Source: Marivita sp046592965
GTDB lineage: Bacteria; Pseudomonadota; Alphaproteobacteria; Rhodobacterales; Rhodobacteraceae
Assembly: GCF_046592965.1 (NCBI RefSeq)
Contig: NZ_JBISBV010000001.1
Coordinates: 248,001 to 312,000, forward strand
DNA length: 64,000 bases
Reading direction: 5' to 3'
Part shown: piece by piece, positions 27,517 through 35,667 of the stretch
How the letters are laid out: the number at the start of each line of letters is the position of its first letter
How positions within the stretch are numbered: position 1 is the first letter of the stretch
Program-made: the position numbers and the translations under genes
The notes under the pieces: model-generated
The model's input: the letters and a program-made list of their open reading frames with translations, nothing else
Databases searched by the model: none
What the model was told of the DNA's origin: nothing

Positions 27517-27536
27517 GACCGCGTATCATCGCGGTC
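27517..27536 (-). other. Hairpin in the rho leader
   Basis: GACCGCG at 27517-27523 pairs perfectly with CGCGGTC at 27530-27536 (6-nt loop). On the minus strand the stem is followed by CGGGATTTTTC and then the rho ATG. The stem sits next to the only purine-rich stretch that could serve as ribosome binding site, so it could affect translation or early termination. rho genes elsewhere are autoregulated; the mechanism here is inference. Confidence 0.5.
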
Positions 27537-28015
27537 TTATCGCTAAGGTCTTAGGAAGGTGCTCATCCAGAACAGGACTGTGCTGCTCTTAGCCAAACGG
27601 ATCACGACTGTCAAACGACCGCGCTTCTTAAATAAATAAAGAGAAAATTAAGGTTTTTGATGTCAGTAGTGTCGAGCTTTGGCTGTGGATTATAGAACTG
27701 TACACGACTTATCTCCACGGGAGGAAATCATCCCACCTCGTGTATAAGTCGACAACAAAAGCCTAGAATTCCGATCAAGTAATTGTTATTATTGAGAGAA
27801 ATGTTAAATTTTCGAAAGTGGAACCCTGCTTTAGTGGTGGATAATTCGTGGCGATCACCTTTGGTTAACAGCTTCGTGATATCCAATCCACACCCTGTAC
27901 AAGGCCCGGATTTCTCCTGCGCGATTCCGCGAAATCCGGAACACCTTGCTCAAGCTTGCACTTTTCCTCAAAAACCACACGGATAGAAACCGGGTTTATC
28001 CTTAGAGTTGTCCAC
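27537..28015. other. Putative chromosomal replication origin (oriC) with DnaA-box-like sites
   Basis: This 510-bp gap between divergent rho and maf (27506-28015) has no gene. It is AT-rich compared with its surroundings, notably 27628-27660 and 27777-27816. One-mismatch DnaA boxes (consensus TTATCCACA or its complement) lie at 27684-27692 (TGTGGATTA), 27836-27844 (GGTGGATAA) and 28008-28016 (TTGTCCACA, touching the maf ATG). Two-mismatch forms lie at 27884-27892 (CAATCCACA) and 27996-28004 (TTATCCTTA). Gene direction switches here, parA-parB and parS lie within 6 kb, and alphaproteobacterial origins are known beside the maf-aroE-coaE-dnaQ block. No perfect 9-mer box is present, which is common in alphaproteobacteria. 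Confidence 0.75.
27705..27751. repeat. Inverted repeat within the putative origin
   Basis: CGACTTAT at 27705-27712 and ATAAGTCG at 27744-27751 are perfect 8-bp inverted arms separated by 31 bp. Inside, GGGA (27719-27722) can pair with TCCC (27731-27734). The left arm is followed by TTATCTCCAC, which resembles an interrupted DnaA box. It could form a cruciform or mark paired protein sites. Confidence 0.45.
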
Positions 28016-28615
28016 ATGAATCTTGATCTTGTACTGGCTTCAGGGTCTGAAATCCGCGCCGATTTGCTGCGCAACGCCGGTTTGCGGTTCGAGGTTGCCG
28101 TAGCGCGAATCGACGAAGATGCCGTGCGCCGCGCGCTTGAAATCGACAAAGCCTCACCGCGTGATATCGCCGACACTCTGGCTGAAATGAAGGCCCGCAA
28201 GATCTCGGACAAACGCCCCGGCGCGTTGGTTTTGGGCTGCGATCAAGTGCTGTCGTTCGAAAACCGGATCTTTGGCAAGCCGACGTCGCAAGATGACGCC
28301 CGCACTCAACTGAAAATGTTGCGCAATCGGTCGCACAGCTTGTTGTCGGCAGCGGTTCTATATGAAGACGGAGCACCGAAATGGCGTCATGTCGGTGTCG
28401 TCCGTCTCCGGATGCGCGATTTTAGCGACACTTACCTTGAAGACTACTTGACCCGGAACTGGCACAGTATCCAGCAGTCCGTCGGCGGTTATAAACTGGA
28501 AGAAGAAGGCGCGCGCTTGTTCACACAGGTTCAAGGCGACTATTTCACAGTGTTGGGACTTCCGTTATTGGAGGTGCTGAACCACCTTTCATTGACCGGG
28601 CGGATCGACGGATGA
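28016..28615 (+). CDS. maf: Maf-family nucleotide pyrophosphatase
   Basis: 199 residues. Maf proteins hydrolyse non-canonical or standard nucleoside triphosphates and are linked to septum control. ASGSEIRADLL at the start and VLGCDQVLSFENRIFGKP in the middle (with the catalytic Asp in GCDQ) fit the YceF-like subgroup of alphaproteobacteria. The ATG at 28016 is the first gene right of oriC, and a DnaA-box-like 9-mer ends on its first base. It overlaps aroE by 4 nt. Substrate preference cannot be read from the sequence. Confidence 0.92.
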   Translation: MNLDLVLASGSEIRADLLRNAGLRFEVAVARIDEDAVRRALEIDKASPRDIADTLAEMKARKISDKRPGALVLGCDQVLSFENRIFGKPTSQDDARTQLKMLRNRSHSLLSAAVLYEDGAPKWRHVGVVRLRMRDFSDTYLEDYLTRNWHSIQQSVGGYKLEEEGARLFTQVQGDYFTVLGLPLLEVLNHLSLTGRIDG

Positions 28616-29445
28616 GTGAGCAAAAAATTCCATTGGCCGGCGTGATCGGTCACCCGATCGCACATTCCAAAAGTCCCAGCGTGCATGGCTATTGGCTGCG
28701 TAAATATGGGCTCAAGGGGTTTTATGTGCCGATTGACATCGACCCCGAGAAGATTGCCGAGATGTTGCCGCGCCTTGCCGATCTGGGGTTCGTCGGCGCC
28801 AATGTGACCATTCCATACAAGGAAACCGTGATGGAAATCGCGGATTTGATCACTGATCGCGCGACGTTGATCGGCGCAGCAAATACTCTGATCTTTCGCA
28901 AGGATGGCCGGATTCACGCCGATAATACAGATGGTTACGGTTTTATCGAGAATATCCGACAGACCATACCTGACTGGATGCCAAAATCCGGCCCGGCTGT
29001 TGTGCTGGGGGCCGGCGGCGCCGCGCGCGCGGTCATTGCATCGCTTCTGGACGTGGGTGTTCCGCATATCATGTTGACCAATCGCACCCGCATCAGAGCG
29101 GAAAAGCTGCGCGAGGATTTCGGACCCAAAGTTCATGTGATTGACTGGGTGCAGGCCGGCAATGCGCTTGATGACGCGGATCTGGTAGTCAACTCGACGT
29201 CGCTCGGCATGGCGGGCAAACCCGATCTGCGCATTCCACTGGACGGGTTGCGCCCGGGGACGATTGTGAACGACCTGGTTTACACCCCTTTGCGAACACG
29301 GCTATTGGCAACGGCGGAGGAGCGCGGCTGCCGGGTGGTTGACGGTTTGGGCATGCTGCTCCACCAGGCGGTTCCCGGTTTCGAGCGCTGGTTTGGGAAG
29401 CGTCCAGTGGTGGACGACCATGTGCGCGCGGCGGTGTTACGGTGA
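28612..29445 (+). CDS. aroE: Shikimate dehydrogenase
   Basis: 277 residues. It reduces 3-dehydroshikimate with NADPH in aromatic amino acid synthesis. The substrate site HSKSPSVHGYWL and NVTIPYK with catalytic Lys are in the N-terminal half; the NADP loop GAGGAARA and NSTSLGMAG follow. It overlaps maf (ATGA) and coaE (GTGA), so the maf-aroE-coaE-dnaQ genes appear translationally coupled. Confidence 0.96.
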   Translation: MSEQKIPLAGVIGHPIAHSKSPSVHGYWLRKYGLKGFYVPIDIDPEKIAEMLPRLADLGFVGANVTIPYKETVMEIADLITDRATLIGAANTLIFRKDGRIHADNTDGYGFIENIRQTIPDWMPKSGPAVVLGAGGAARAVIASLLDVGVPHIMLTNRTRIRAEKLREDFGPKVHVIDWVQAGNALDDADLVVNSTSLGMAGKPDLRIPLDGLRPGTIVNDLVYTPLRTRLLATAEERGCRVVDGLGMLLHQAVPGFERWFGKRPVVDDHVRAAVLR

Positions 29446-30035
29446 CGTTCCGGCTGGGGCTGACAGGCTCAATCGGCATGGGAAAATCAACAACTGCGCA
29501 GATGTTTGCGGATGCTGGCTGCGCGGTATGGGATGCCGATGCTGCGGTGCATCGCCTTTACCGCAAGGACGGCGCGGCCGTTTCGGCTATCGGCGCGGCC
29601 TTCCCCACCGCTGTCATGGATCACGCGGTAGATCGTTCGGCCCTGCGCGAGATCATCGGCAAAGACCCGAGCGCTTTGCGCCGGATCGAGGTAATCGTAC
29701 ACCCTCTTGTTCGCGAGGATCGTTTGGAATTTGCCAACCGCGCCAAGTCTGACATCCTTGTGTTCGACATCCCCCTGATGTTCGAAACCGGGTCGGATTC
29801 CGAGATGGACGCCGTTGCCTGTGTCTCTGTATCGCCTGAAATCCAGGAAAGCCGGGTCCTCGAGCGTGGCACGATGACCCGAGAGGAATTTCTCGCGATC
29901 CGCGACAAACAGATGCCAAATGCGGAAAAGATCGCACGATCGGATTTTGTGATAGACACCACCACGCTTGAACACGCCCGAGCGCAGGTTCAGGATATCA
30001 TCGAGGAAATCAAGGAACGGGTAAGCAATGCGTGA
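29442..30035 (+). CDS. coaE: Dephospho-CoA kinase
   Basis: 197 residues. It performs the last step of CoA synthesis. P-loop GLTGSIGMGKSTTAQMF is near 5-21, DADAAVHRLY follows with the catalytic region, and VFDIPLMFETG is typical. The start is GTG at 29442, overlapping the aroE stop. The 3' end overlaps dnaQ by 8 nt. Confidence 0.96.
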   Translation: MTFRLGLTGSIGMGKSTTAQMFADAGCAVWDADAAVHRLYRKDGAAVSAIGAAFPTAVMDHAVDRSALREIIGKDPSALRRIEVIVHPLVREDRLEFANRAKSDILVFDIPLMFETGSDSEMDAVACVSVSPEIQESRVLERGTMTREEFLAIRDKQMPNAEKIARSDFVIDTTTLEHARAQVQDIIEEIKERVSNA

Positions 30036-30717
30036 GATTGTTCTTGATACCGAAACGACAGGGTTCGAGCCGGATCAGGGCGACCGGATTGTCGAAATCG
30101 GCGCGGTTGAGCTGTTCAACCATGTTCCAACGGGCAGGACGTATCATCAATATATCAATCCCGAACGCGCCATGCCGCAGGAAGCATTCGAGGTTCACGG
30201 TCTGGGCGACGATTTCCTGCGCGACAAACCGGTTTTTGTCGATATCGCGCAGGCGTTCGTCGATTTCATAGCTGACGCAAAGCTGATTATCCACAATGCG
30301 GCCTTCGACATGAAGTTTCTCAATGCCGAGCTGTCTTGGGTCAAACGAGCGCCCATTCCGTTTGACCAGGCGATTGATACGCTGGCCATTGCGCGGCGCA
30401 GATTTCCCGGCTCGCCAGCCTCGTTGGATGCACTCTGCCGCCGTTTCGGCATCGACAACACTGCACGCACGCTTCACGGCGCATTGCTCGATTCCGAGAT
30501 TTTGGCCGAAGTGTATCTTGAATTGATTGGCGGCAAGCAGCCGGATTTCGCTTTGAGCGTGTCGCAAGACCGATCAGCGCAGAGAGACGGCGGACAAAAC
30601 TGGCGGCCGCAACCGCGCCCCACCCCGTTGCCGCCCCGTCTGTCGGATAGCGAAAAGGCGGCACATGCCGCCTTTGTCGAAACTCTGGGAGAAAGCGCTC
30701 TCTGGAAGCGCGCCTGA
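30028..30717 (+). CDS. dnaQ: DNA polymerase III epsilon subunit (proofreading exonuclease)
   Basis: 229 residues. It is the 3'-5' exonuclease of the replicative polymerase. Exo I is DTETTGFEP (with D and E), Exo II IHNAAFDMKFL and Exo III HGALLDSEILAEVYLEL, the full DEDDh set. The C-terminal tail (about 185-229) is rich in R and P and probably binds the alpha subunit. Its location next to oriC with maf-aroE-coaE is conserved in the class. It ends 3 bp from the convergent secB. Confidence 0.95.
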   Translation: MREIVLDTETTGFEPDQGDRIVEIGAVELFNHVPTGRTYHQYINPERAMPQEAFEVHGLGDDFLRDKPVFVDIAQAFVDFIADAKLIIHNAAFDMKFLNAELSWVKRAPIPFDQAIDTLAIARRRFPGSPASLDALCRRFGIDNTARTLHGALLDSEILAEVYLELIGGKQPDFALSVSQDRSAQRDGGQNWRPQPRPTPLPPRLSDSEKAAHAAFVETLGESALWKRA

Positions 30718-30720
30718 CGT

Positions 30721-31227
30721 TCAGGCGTCTGCCGTCTCGGACTTTTGCGCGCTTGCCCGGCGGGCCAGTTCGGTGCGATAAAGTTGAACGAAATCAATCG
30801 TTTCAAGGTTGAGCGGCGGAAACCCACCATCGCGTGTCACGTCGCTGACGATGCGGCGTACAAACGGGAACAACATCCGGGGGCATTCGATCAGAAGGAA
30901 CGGATGAAGCTGTTCTTCCGGTACGTTTTCGACGTGGAAGACGCCGGCGTATTCCAGCTCCAGCACGAACAGGGTATCGCCGCTTTCCTTGGCTTTGGAT
31001 GTGACCTGAACTTTCAGGATCACTTCGAATTGGTGATCAGGCGTGCGTTTCTTGGCATCGAGATTGACCTGCAACTGAACATCAGGCTGCACTTCGCCCT
31101 GCACACCTTTTTGAGCCAGAATGTTTTCAAACGACAAATCACGCACAAACTGTGCGAGCACGTTCATCTTGATCGGCGCAGGTTGCTCTGCGGCACCGTT
31201 TGCGCCTGTTTCGGGCGTATCAGCCAT
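30721..31227 (-). CDS. secB: SecB protein-export chaperone
   Basis: 168 residues. SecB holds preproteins unfolded and hands them to SecA. FVRDLSFENILAQKG and the acidic-hydrophobic groove sequences, then CPRMLFPFVRRIVSDVTRDGGFPPLNLETIDFVQLY, are family hallmarks. It is encoded convergently to dnaQ and downstream of fxsA on the minus strand with 66 bp separating them. Confidence 0.96.
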   Translation of the reverse strand: MADTPETGANGAAEQPAPIKMNVLAQFVRDLSFENILAQKGVQGEVQPDVQLQVNLDAKKRTPDHQFEVILKVQVTSKAKESGDTLFVLELEYAGVFHVENVPEEQLHPFLLIECPRMLFPFVRRIVSDVTRDGGFPPLNLETIDFVQLYRTELARRASAQKSETADA

Positions 31228-31293
31228 GTGTCTCTCCCTCGGATCGAGCGTTTCAATAAATCCAGCGATGCTTAACAGCAGCCGTCAGCGTCC

Positions 31294-31788
31294 TCAATGC
31301 TTGGTCCAGCCGGAACTGGGATGGGTCGGCTTTTTCTTGTCGGTAATGTCCTGAAAATCGCCTTCGATGACCACATCGCGCGGCTTCGGGCGCGATTGGC
31401 TCGCACGGGGATCGGTCTGTGGACCCATTTCAAAACGCTGAACCGTGATGCGTTTGCGCAGATAGGTGATGACCATATCCCGCACCGGTGGTGCCAACAG
31501 CGCGAACCCGACAAAATCGGTGAAGAATCCCGGCGTGAGCAATAGAGCGCCGGCCAGGAGGATCATTGCGCCATGTGCCAATGGCTCTGACGGATCTTCC
31601 AGTCGAGAAAAGGAACCGCGCAGATTATCGAGCGCCAAAGACCCTTGGGAGCGGACCAAATATGTGCCGATCACCGCCGTCAGGACCACGATCCCAAGCG
31701 TGGGCCAAAGGCCGATCAAACCGCCGATCTGGATGAACAAACCGATCTCGATCAGCGGGACCAGCAAAAAAGCCACAAAAAGCCACAT
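31294..31788 (-). CDS. fxsA: FxsA-family membrane protein
   Basis: 164 residues. FxsA proteins are small inner-membrane proteins; E. coli FxsA affects phage T7 exclusion when overproduced, and the normal role is unclear. Hydrophobic segments at about 2-20, 24-44 and 74-100 carry the family pattern (PLIEIGLFIQIGG, LLLTPGFFTDFVGFALL). The cytoplasmic tail is basic and polar. I start at the ATG at 31788, with AAAGGAG 9 nt upstream; 15 extra upstream codons are unlikely. It is divergent from the Tim44-like gene. Confidence 0.9.
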   Translation of the reverse strand: MWLFVAFLLVPLIEIGLFIQIGGLIGLWPTLGIVVLTAVIGTYLVRSQGSLALDNLRGSFSRLEDPSEPLAHGAMILLAGALLLTPGFFTDFVGFALLAPPVRDMVITYLRKRITVQRFEMGPQTDPRASQSRPKPRDVVIEGDFQDITDKKKPTHPSSGWTKH

Positions 31789-31893
31789 ATCGAGACACTC
31801 CTTTCGCCGGGCGTGCGGTGGACTATACATCACCCAACACCTACATAAGTAGGCAACAAAGATGTTTCCACTTTTGATCTGGGCGAGGTCCTG

Positions 31894-32553
31894 ATGAATT
31901 CTCCGCTGATACAGCTTTTGGTGCTTGCCGGCATTGCCGTTTTTTTGATCCTGCGATTGAAGAATGTCCTTGGCACGCGCGAAGGGTTTGAAAAACCGTC
32001 CCTGCCCGAAAACGAAGCAACTCCGACGTCACGGCGCGACTTCGAAGTTATCGAAGGTGGCCCCGATCACGATATCGTTGATCACGTCGATTCGGGCAGT
32101 GACGCGGCCGACGCCCTGGCACGAATGAAGCGCGCGGAGCCCTCTTTCAGCGTTGGTGAGTTTCTGGGCGGTGCGCGCGGTGCGTACGAGATGATCCTGA
32201 TGGGGTTCGAGCGTGGTGATCTTGCAGAGATCAAGCCGTTCCTGTCAGACGAAGTCTATCAGAGCTTTGCCGAAGTGGTCGAAGCCCGCGAGGCACAGGG
32301 TCTGACCATCGAGGCCGAGTTCAGCGGCGTGCGCGAAATGACCCTCTCAGACGCAACTTTCCACGAAGAGACGCAGACTGCCGAAATTTCCGTCAGGTTC
32401 ATCGGTGAGATGACATCGGCCGTGCGCGACAGCTCTGGTGAAATCATCGAGGGGTCGACAACCCAGATGAAGCGACAGAAAGATGTCTGGACCTTTGGGC
32501 GTCGCATGGGTGCGGATGATCCCAATTGGCAGCTTGTCGCCACGGGCGAATGA
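31894..32553 (+). CDS. Tim44/TimA-family protein
   Basis: 219 residues. Alphaproteobacterial relatives of mitochondrial Tim44. An N-terminal membrane anchor (about 6-22) is followed by a polar linker and a Tim44-like domain (about 88-217, SVGEFLGGARGAYEMILMGF to WQLVATGE). A role near the membrane in protein export or envelope assembly is suggested by the family and by its neighbours secB and mltA, but is not proved. It overlaps mltA by 4 nt. Confidence 0.88.
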   Translation: MNSPLIQLLVLAGIAVFLILRLKNVLGTREGFEKPSLPENEATPTSRRDFEVIEGGPDHDIVDHVDSGSDAADALARMKRAEPSFSVGEFLGGARGAYEMILMGFERGDLAEIKPFLSDEVYQSFAEVVEAREAQGLTIEAEFSGVREMTLSDATFHEETQTAEISVRFIGEMTSAVRDSSGEIIEGSTTQMKRQKDVWTFGRRMGADDPNWQLVATGE

Positions 32554-33593
32554 TCCGACGGCTCGGCGCGGCCATTTTCCTGAGCGCAATGATTGCAGGA
32601 CCAGCCGTGCCCGAACAAACGGAACCAACCTATAAAATCCTCGGCTTTGATGATCTGGAGGGTTGGGACAACGACGATCACGCGGCTGCCCTGACGGTTT
32701 TCAAGAACACATGCGGAGATCTGGACGGCCCGGATTGGTCATCGTTGTGTGCGCTCGCGTTCGATGCGACCGACGCAAAACAGTTTTTTGAACTGTTCTT
32801 CCGCCCCGTTCTGGTCACCGATGGTGCCAATACACTGTTCACGGGATATTTCGAACCTGAGTTGAACGGCTCCCCGATACGCACGGATCGTTATCGCTTT
32901 CCGATATTCAAAATGCCGCCCGAAGCCGAAGAGATGCGGCCTTGGCTGACACGGCGGGATATTCTGACAAGCGGTGTCATGGACGGGCGCGGCTTCGAAA
33001 TCGCCTGGGTCGACGATCCGGTCGAGCTTTTCTTCCTTCAGGTGCAGGGATCAGGTCGCGTGCGCTATCCCGACGGGCGCATGATCCGCGTCGGATATGG
33101 CGGAGCCAACGGTCACACCTATCGCTCTATCGGCAAGGAACTCGTGCGCCGCGGCGTCTACCAGGCGCATCAGGTGTCTGCCGATGTCATCAAGAACTGG
33201 GTGCGTCGCAACCCGTTAGAGGGCGAAGCGCTGTTGTTTCACAACGAATCCTACGTTTTTTTCCGTGAAGTCAGCCAAGTCCCGTCCGACAAAGGGCCGC
33301 TCGGAGCGATGAACCGATCGATCACGCCGATGCGCTCGATCGCTGTTGATCCCGCATTTACCCCATTAGGTGCGCCCGTCTGGATCGAGAAAAAGGGGCG
33401 CACCCCATTGAGCCGTCTGATGATTGCGCAGGATACCGGATCGGCCATCAAGGGTGCACAACGGGCCGATGTGTTCTTTGGCACAGGCGATGCAGCCGGC
33501 CGGAAAGCAGGCAAGATCAAGGATCCTGGGCGCATGGTTGTTCTTATGCCGATCCAGCGCGCCTATGCCTTTCTGCCCGAGGCGCTGCAATGA
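32550..33593 (+). CDS. mltA: Membrane-bound lytic murein transglycosylase A
   Basis: 347 residues. MltA cleaves peptidoglycan glycan strands to anhydromuropeptides. A signal peptide covers about 1-22 (RRLGAAIFLSAMIAGPA) without a lipobox, so it may be periplasmic and not lipid-anchored. The MltA domain includes FTGYFEPELNGS, and the C-terminal 3D domain has IAQDTGSAIKGAQRADVFFG with conserved Asp residues. The ATG at 32550 overlaps the Tim44-like stop (ATGA), and the stop overlaps the smr gene in the same way. Confidence 0.93.
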   Translation: MIRRLGAAIFLSAMIAGPAVPEQTEPTYKILGFDDLEGWDNDDHAAALTVFKNTCGDLDGPDWSSLCALAFDATDAKQFFELFFRPVLVTDGANTLFTGYFEPELNGSPIRTDRYRFPIFKMPPEAEEMRPWLTRRDILTSGVMDGRGFEIAWVDDPVELFFLQVQGSGRVRYPDGRMIRVGYGGANGHTYRSIGKELVRRGVYQAHQVSADVIKNWVRRNPLEGEALLFHNESYVFFREVSQVPSDKGPLGAMNRSITPMRSIAVDPAFTPLGAPVWIEKKGRTPLSRLMIAQDTGSAIKGAQRADVFFGTGDAAGRKAGKIKDPGRMVVLMPIQRAYAFLPEALQ

Positions 33594-34171
33594 GCCGTCG
33601 CCGACTGAGAGCCGAGGAGCGGGAGCTTTGGCGCAAGGTCGCCCATTCGACCACGCCCTTGCCGGGATCGCTTCGCCGCGCCAAGGAAACACCCGACCCG
33701 CCGGCCCCGCGCGTGCAGGAGCGCGAACCGATGGATTTGCCGAAAGCGTTCGGAATCGGGGCCAATGCGCCATTGCCGCACGGGCAGATCACGACTCCGC
33801 AACCTGCATCGCGCAAGCCGAATATGGACAAGAAGACATTCGGCAAGATGCGGCGGGGCAAGCTGGTTCCCGAGGCGCGGATTGATTTGCATGGGATGAC
33901 GCTGGATCAGGCCCATCCGGCACTAACACGGTTTATCCTGACGGGATATTCACGCGGGTTCAGACTTGTCCTGGTGATCACCGGCAAAGGCCAGCGTGGA
34001 GATCCGCACGATCCCATGCCCCGACAGCGCGGCGTGCTGAAGCGGCAAGTTCCCATGTGGCTCAAGATGGCGCCTCTCAACACAGCCGTGCTCGACGTAT
34101 CAGAGGCCCATACCCGTCACGGCGGAGGTGGTGCATATTATGTTTATCTGCGAAAACCAGGTCGCGGTTAA
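33590..34171 (+). CDS. Smr-domain protein
   Basis: 193 residues. Smr domains bind nucleic acids and often act as nucleases. After a basic, proline-rich N-terminal half (1-90) the Smr domain has the LHGMTLDQA motif (about 100-108) and LVLVITGKG (about 124-132), with HTRHGGGGAYYVYL near the end. It is last in the timA-mltA-smr chain of 4-nt overlaps. It could be a nuclease linked to ribosome or DNA quality control; its role is not known. Confidence 0.9.
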   Translation: MSRRRLRAEERELWRKVAHSTTPLPGSLRRAKETPDPPAPRVQEREPMDLPKAFGIGANAPLPHGQITTPQPASRKPNMDKKTFGKMRRGKLVPEARIDLHGMTLDQAHPALTRFILTGYSRGFRLVLVITGKGQRGDPHDPMPRQRGVLKRQVPMWLKMAPLNTAVLDVSEAHTRHGGGGAYYVYLRKPGRG

Positions 34172-34187
34172 ACGCCCTGCCCGATCA

Positions 34188-35579
34188 TCAGGCCCAATCC
34201 AATGCGTCTTCGAGCATCCCCGTCACGCTGATGGTAAATTCTGACGTTTCGGCGGAATTGGCGACATCGGCATGCGCTTCGATCATGTCCTTGACTTCGC
34301 ACACTGACGTATCTGTACCGTCGAACCCTTGCATCGCGCTGCGCGCAACGTCGACATTGTTCAACCCGTTCACAACCGCGAAATAGGCACCGATCTCGGC
34401 CTTGGTTGCCAGATAATCGGCATCACTCGCGCCGCCGGATGGCGCTTTGGCACCGTCGATCATGGCAAGAATGAATTCCGCGCGCTCGACAGCGCCGGAA
34501 TTCAGCACGTCGACCCAATAGGCAAAGCCGTCCGCGTCGGGGTCGCGACCCAGAATGTTGGAATATACTGCGGTTACAAAGTCAGAATTGCCATTCGCGC
34601 CATCGTAAAGCGCCTGAGTCTCGGGCTGGTTGAAAAAGGCGCGGGCGATGTCTTGCATCGTCATGCCGTCGGCAAGACGGGAGCCCCAGAACAAAAGCCC
34701 GGCGGAATCCGGTGCCCGGTTGAAGTAGGCGACATACAGTTCGCAGAACGCCAGCATATCGGCGTCGGTCAGAGTGCTGACATTGGTGAATTGCTCCAGC
34801 GCAAACGTGCTATCGGCGAACTCCAAAGCTTCGATGCTGTTCAACGTATCAACGCCATCCGCACCGCTGCGATCCTCGATAACGATAGATCCGCGACTGA
34901 TCGTGATGCCGTAATTTTCGGCGTCGTTCATATAGACGGCCGTATCAAAGCCACCATTGCCAGACAGGATATCGTTGCCGCCCGATCCTGTGAAAACGTC
35001 GTCCTGTTCGGTGCCGACAAGGTTTTCTGCGGTGGATGTGCCTACCAATACGCCGCTCGTCTCCACAACTGCTGGCGGTTCTGCCACCTGTTCAGGGATG
35101 TCGGGCGTTGTGCTACCGCCGGTCATGGCAAAGTTTTGCGTCACCATGACCGAGAAATAGGTGCCGGTGCTGTAGGTGAAGGTCCCGGTTTGAATGCCGA
35201 TCCCGACGACTTCCAGCTCGGGAGTCAAAATGTTCTCGCGATGTCCGGTACTGTTCATCAGCGCCAGATGCAGATCGTACACATCGTCGAACAGACCCGA
35301 ATCGCCCCGTTCGCTTTGCGCTGCAATGTTTTCCGCCGTGCGCCACGATCCGGCAAAATCAAAACCCGCATCTGTCATGCGTTCGGTTGGAGTGGAATTG
35401 CCAGCGCCCGTGTGGCTGAACACGTTATTGTCCAGCATCCAAACGGAATGTGCGTCCGCCGATCCGTTCAAAACCTTGTCGAGAACCAAGGCGTTCAGGC
35501 CACGGCTCGTGCGTTCTTCGTTGACAAGATCCAGCATGTACCGTTCCAGATCACTGGCGGCAGTAGCAGCAGCAGACAT
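34188..35579 (-). CDS. CAP-domain/RTX-like protein with DUF4214 region
   Basis: 463 residues. The N-terminal CAP/SCP domain (about 8-150) keeps the cavity residues H44 (ADAHSVWML), E83/N84 (ENIA) and H113 (HRENIL). A proline-rich linker leads to an RTX-like nonapeptide patch (about 188-213, including GSGGNDILSGNGGFD), and a DUF4214 region follows (about 275-420, with YVAYFNRAPDSAGLLFWGSRL and ILGRDPDADGFAYWVDVLN). There is no Sec signal, which fits type I secretion. I start at 35579 with GGGGAG just upstream; the 50 codons before it look non-coding. It is likely extracellular. The function is unknown. It is convergent with smr (16 bp gap). Confidence 0.82.
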   Translation of the reverse strand: MSAAATAASDLERYMLDLVNEERTSRGLNALVLDKVLNGSADAHSVWMLDNNVFSHTGAGNSTPTERMTDAGFDFAGSWRTAENIAAQSERGDSGLFDDVYDLHLALMNSTGHRENILTPELEVVGIGIQTGTFTYSTGTYFSVMVTQNFAMTGGSTTPDIPEQVAEPPAVVETSGVLVGTSTAENLVGTEQDDVFTGSGGNDILSGNGGFDTAVYMNDAENYGITISRGSIVIEDRSGADGVDTLNSIEALEFADSTFALEQFTNVSTLTDADMLAFCELYVAYFNRAPDSAGLLFWGSRLADGMTMQDIARAFFNQPETQALYDGANGNSDFVTAVYSNILGRDPDADGFAYWVDVLNSGAVERAEFILAMIDGAKAPSGGASDADYLATKAEIGAYFAVVNGLNNVDVARSAMQGFDGTDTSVCEVKDMIEAHADVANSAETSEFTISVTGMLEDALDWA

Positions 35580-35667
35580 CCCAAACTCCCCAGTTCGAGC
35601 CCCACTTAAAGGTTTAGGCATAAACTGGGGCAAGAAACAGGAGCTAATATGTTTAAAATTGGCTGTA

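Noticed and set aside
27709..27718. TTATCTCCAC as a further DnaA box in the origin
   Set aside because: It has two or more mismatches with TTATCCACA, including an apparent inserted base. Not counted as a box.
28540..29136. 198-codon frame on the minus strand over aroE
   Set aside because: Antisense to the conserved aroE with no domain; ordinary GC-rich shadow frame.
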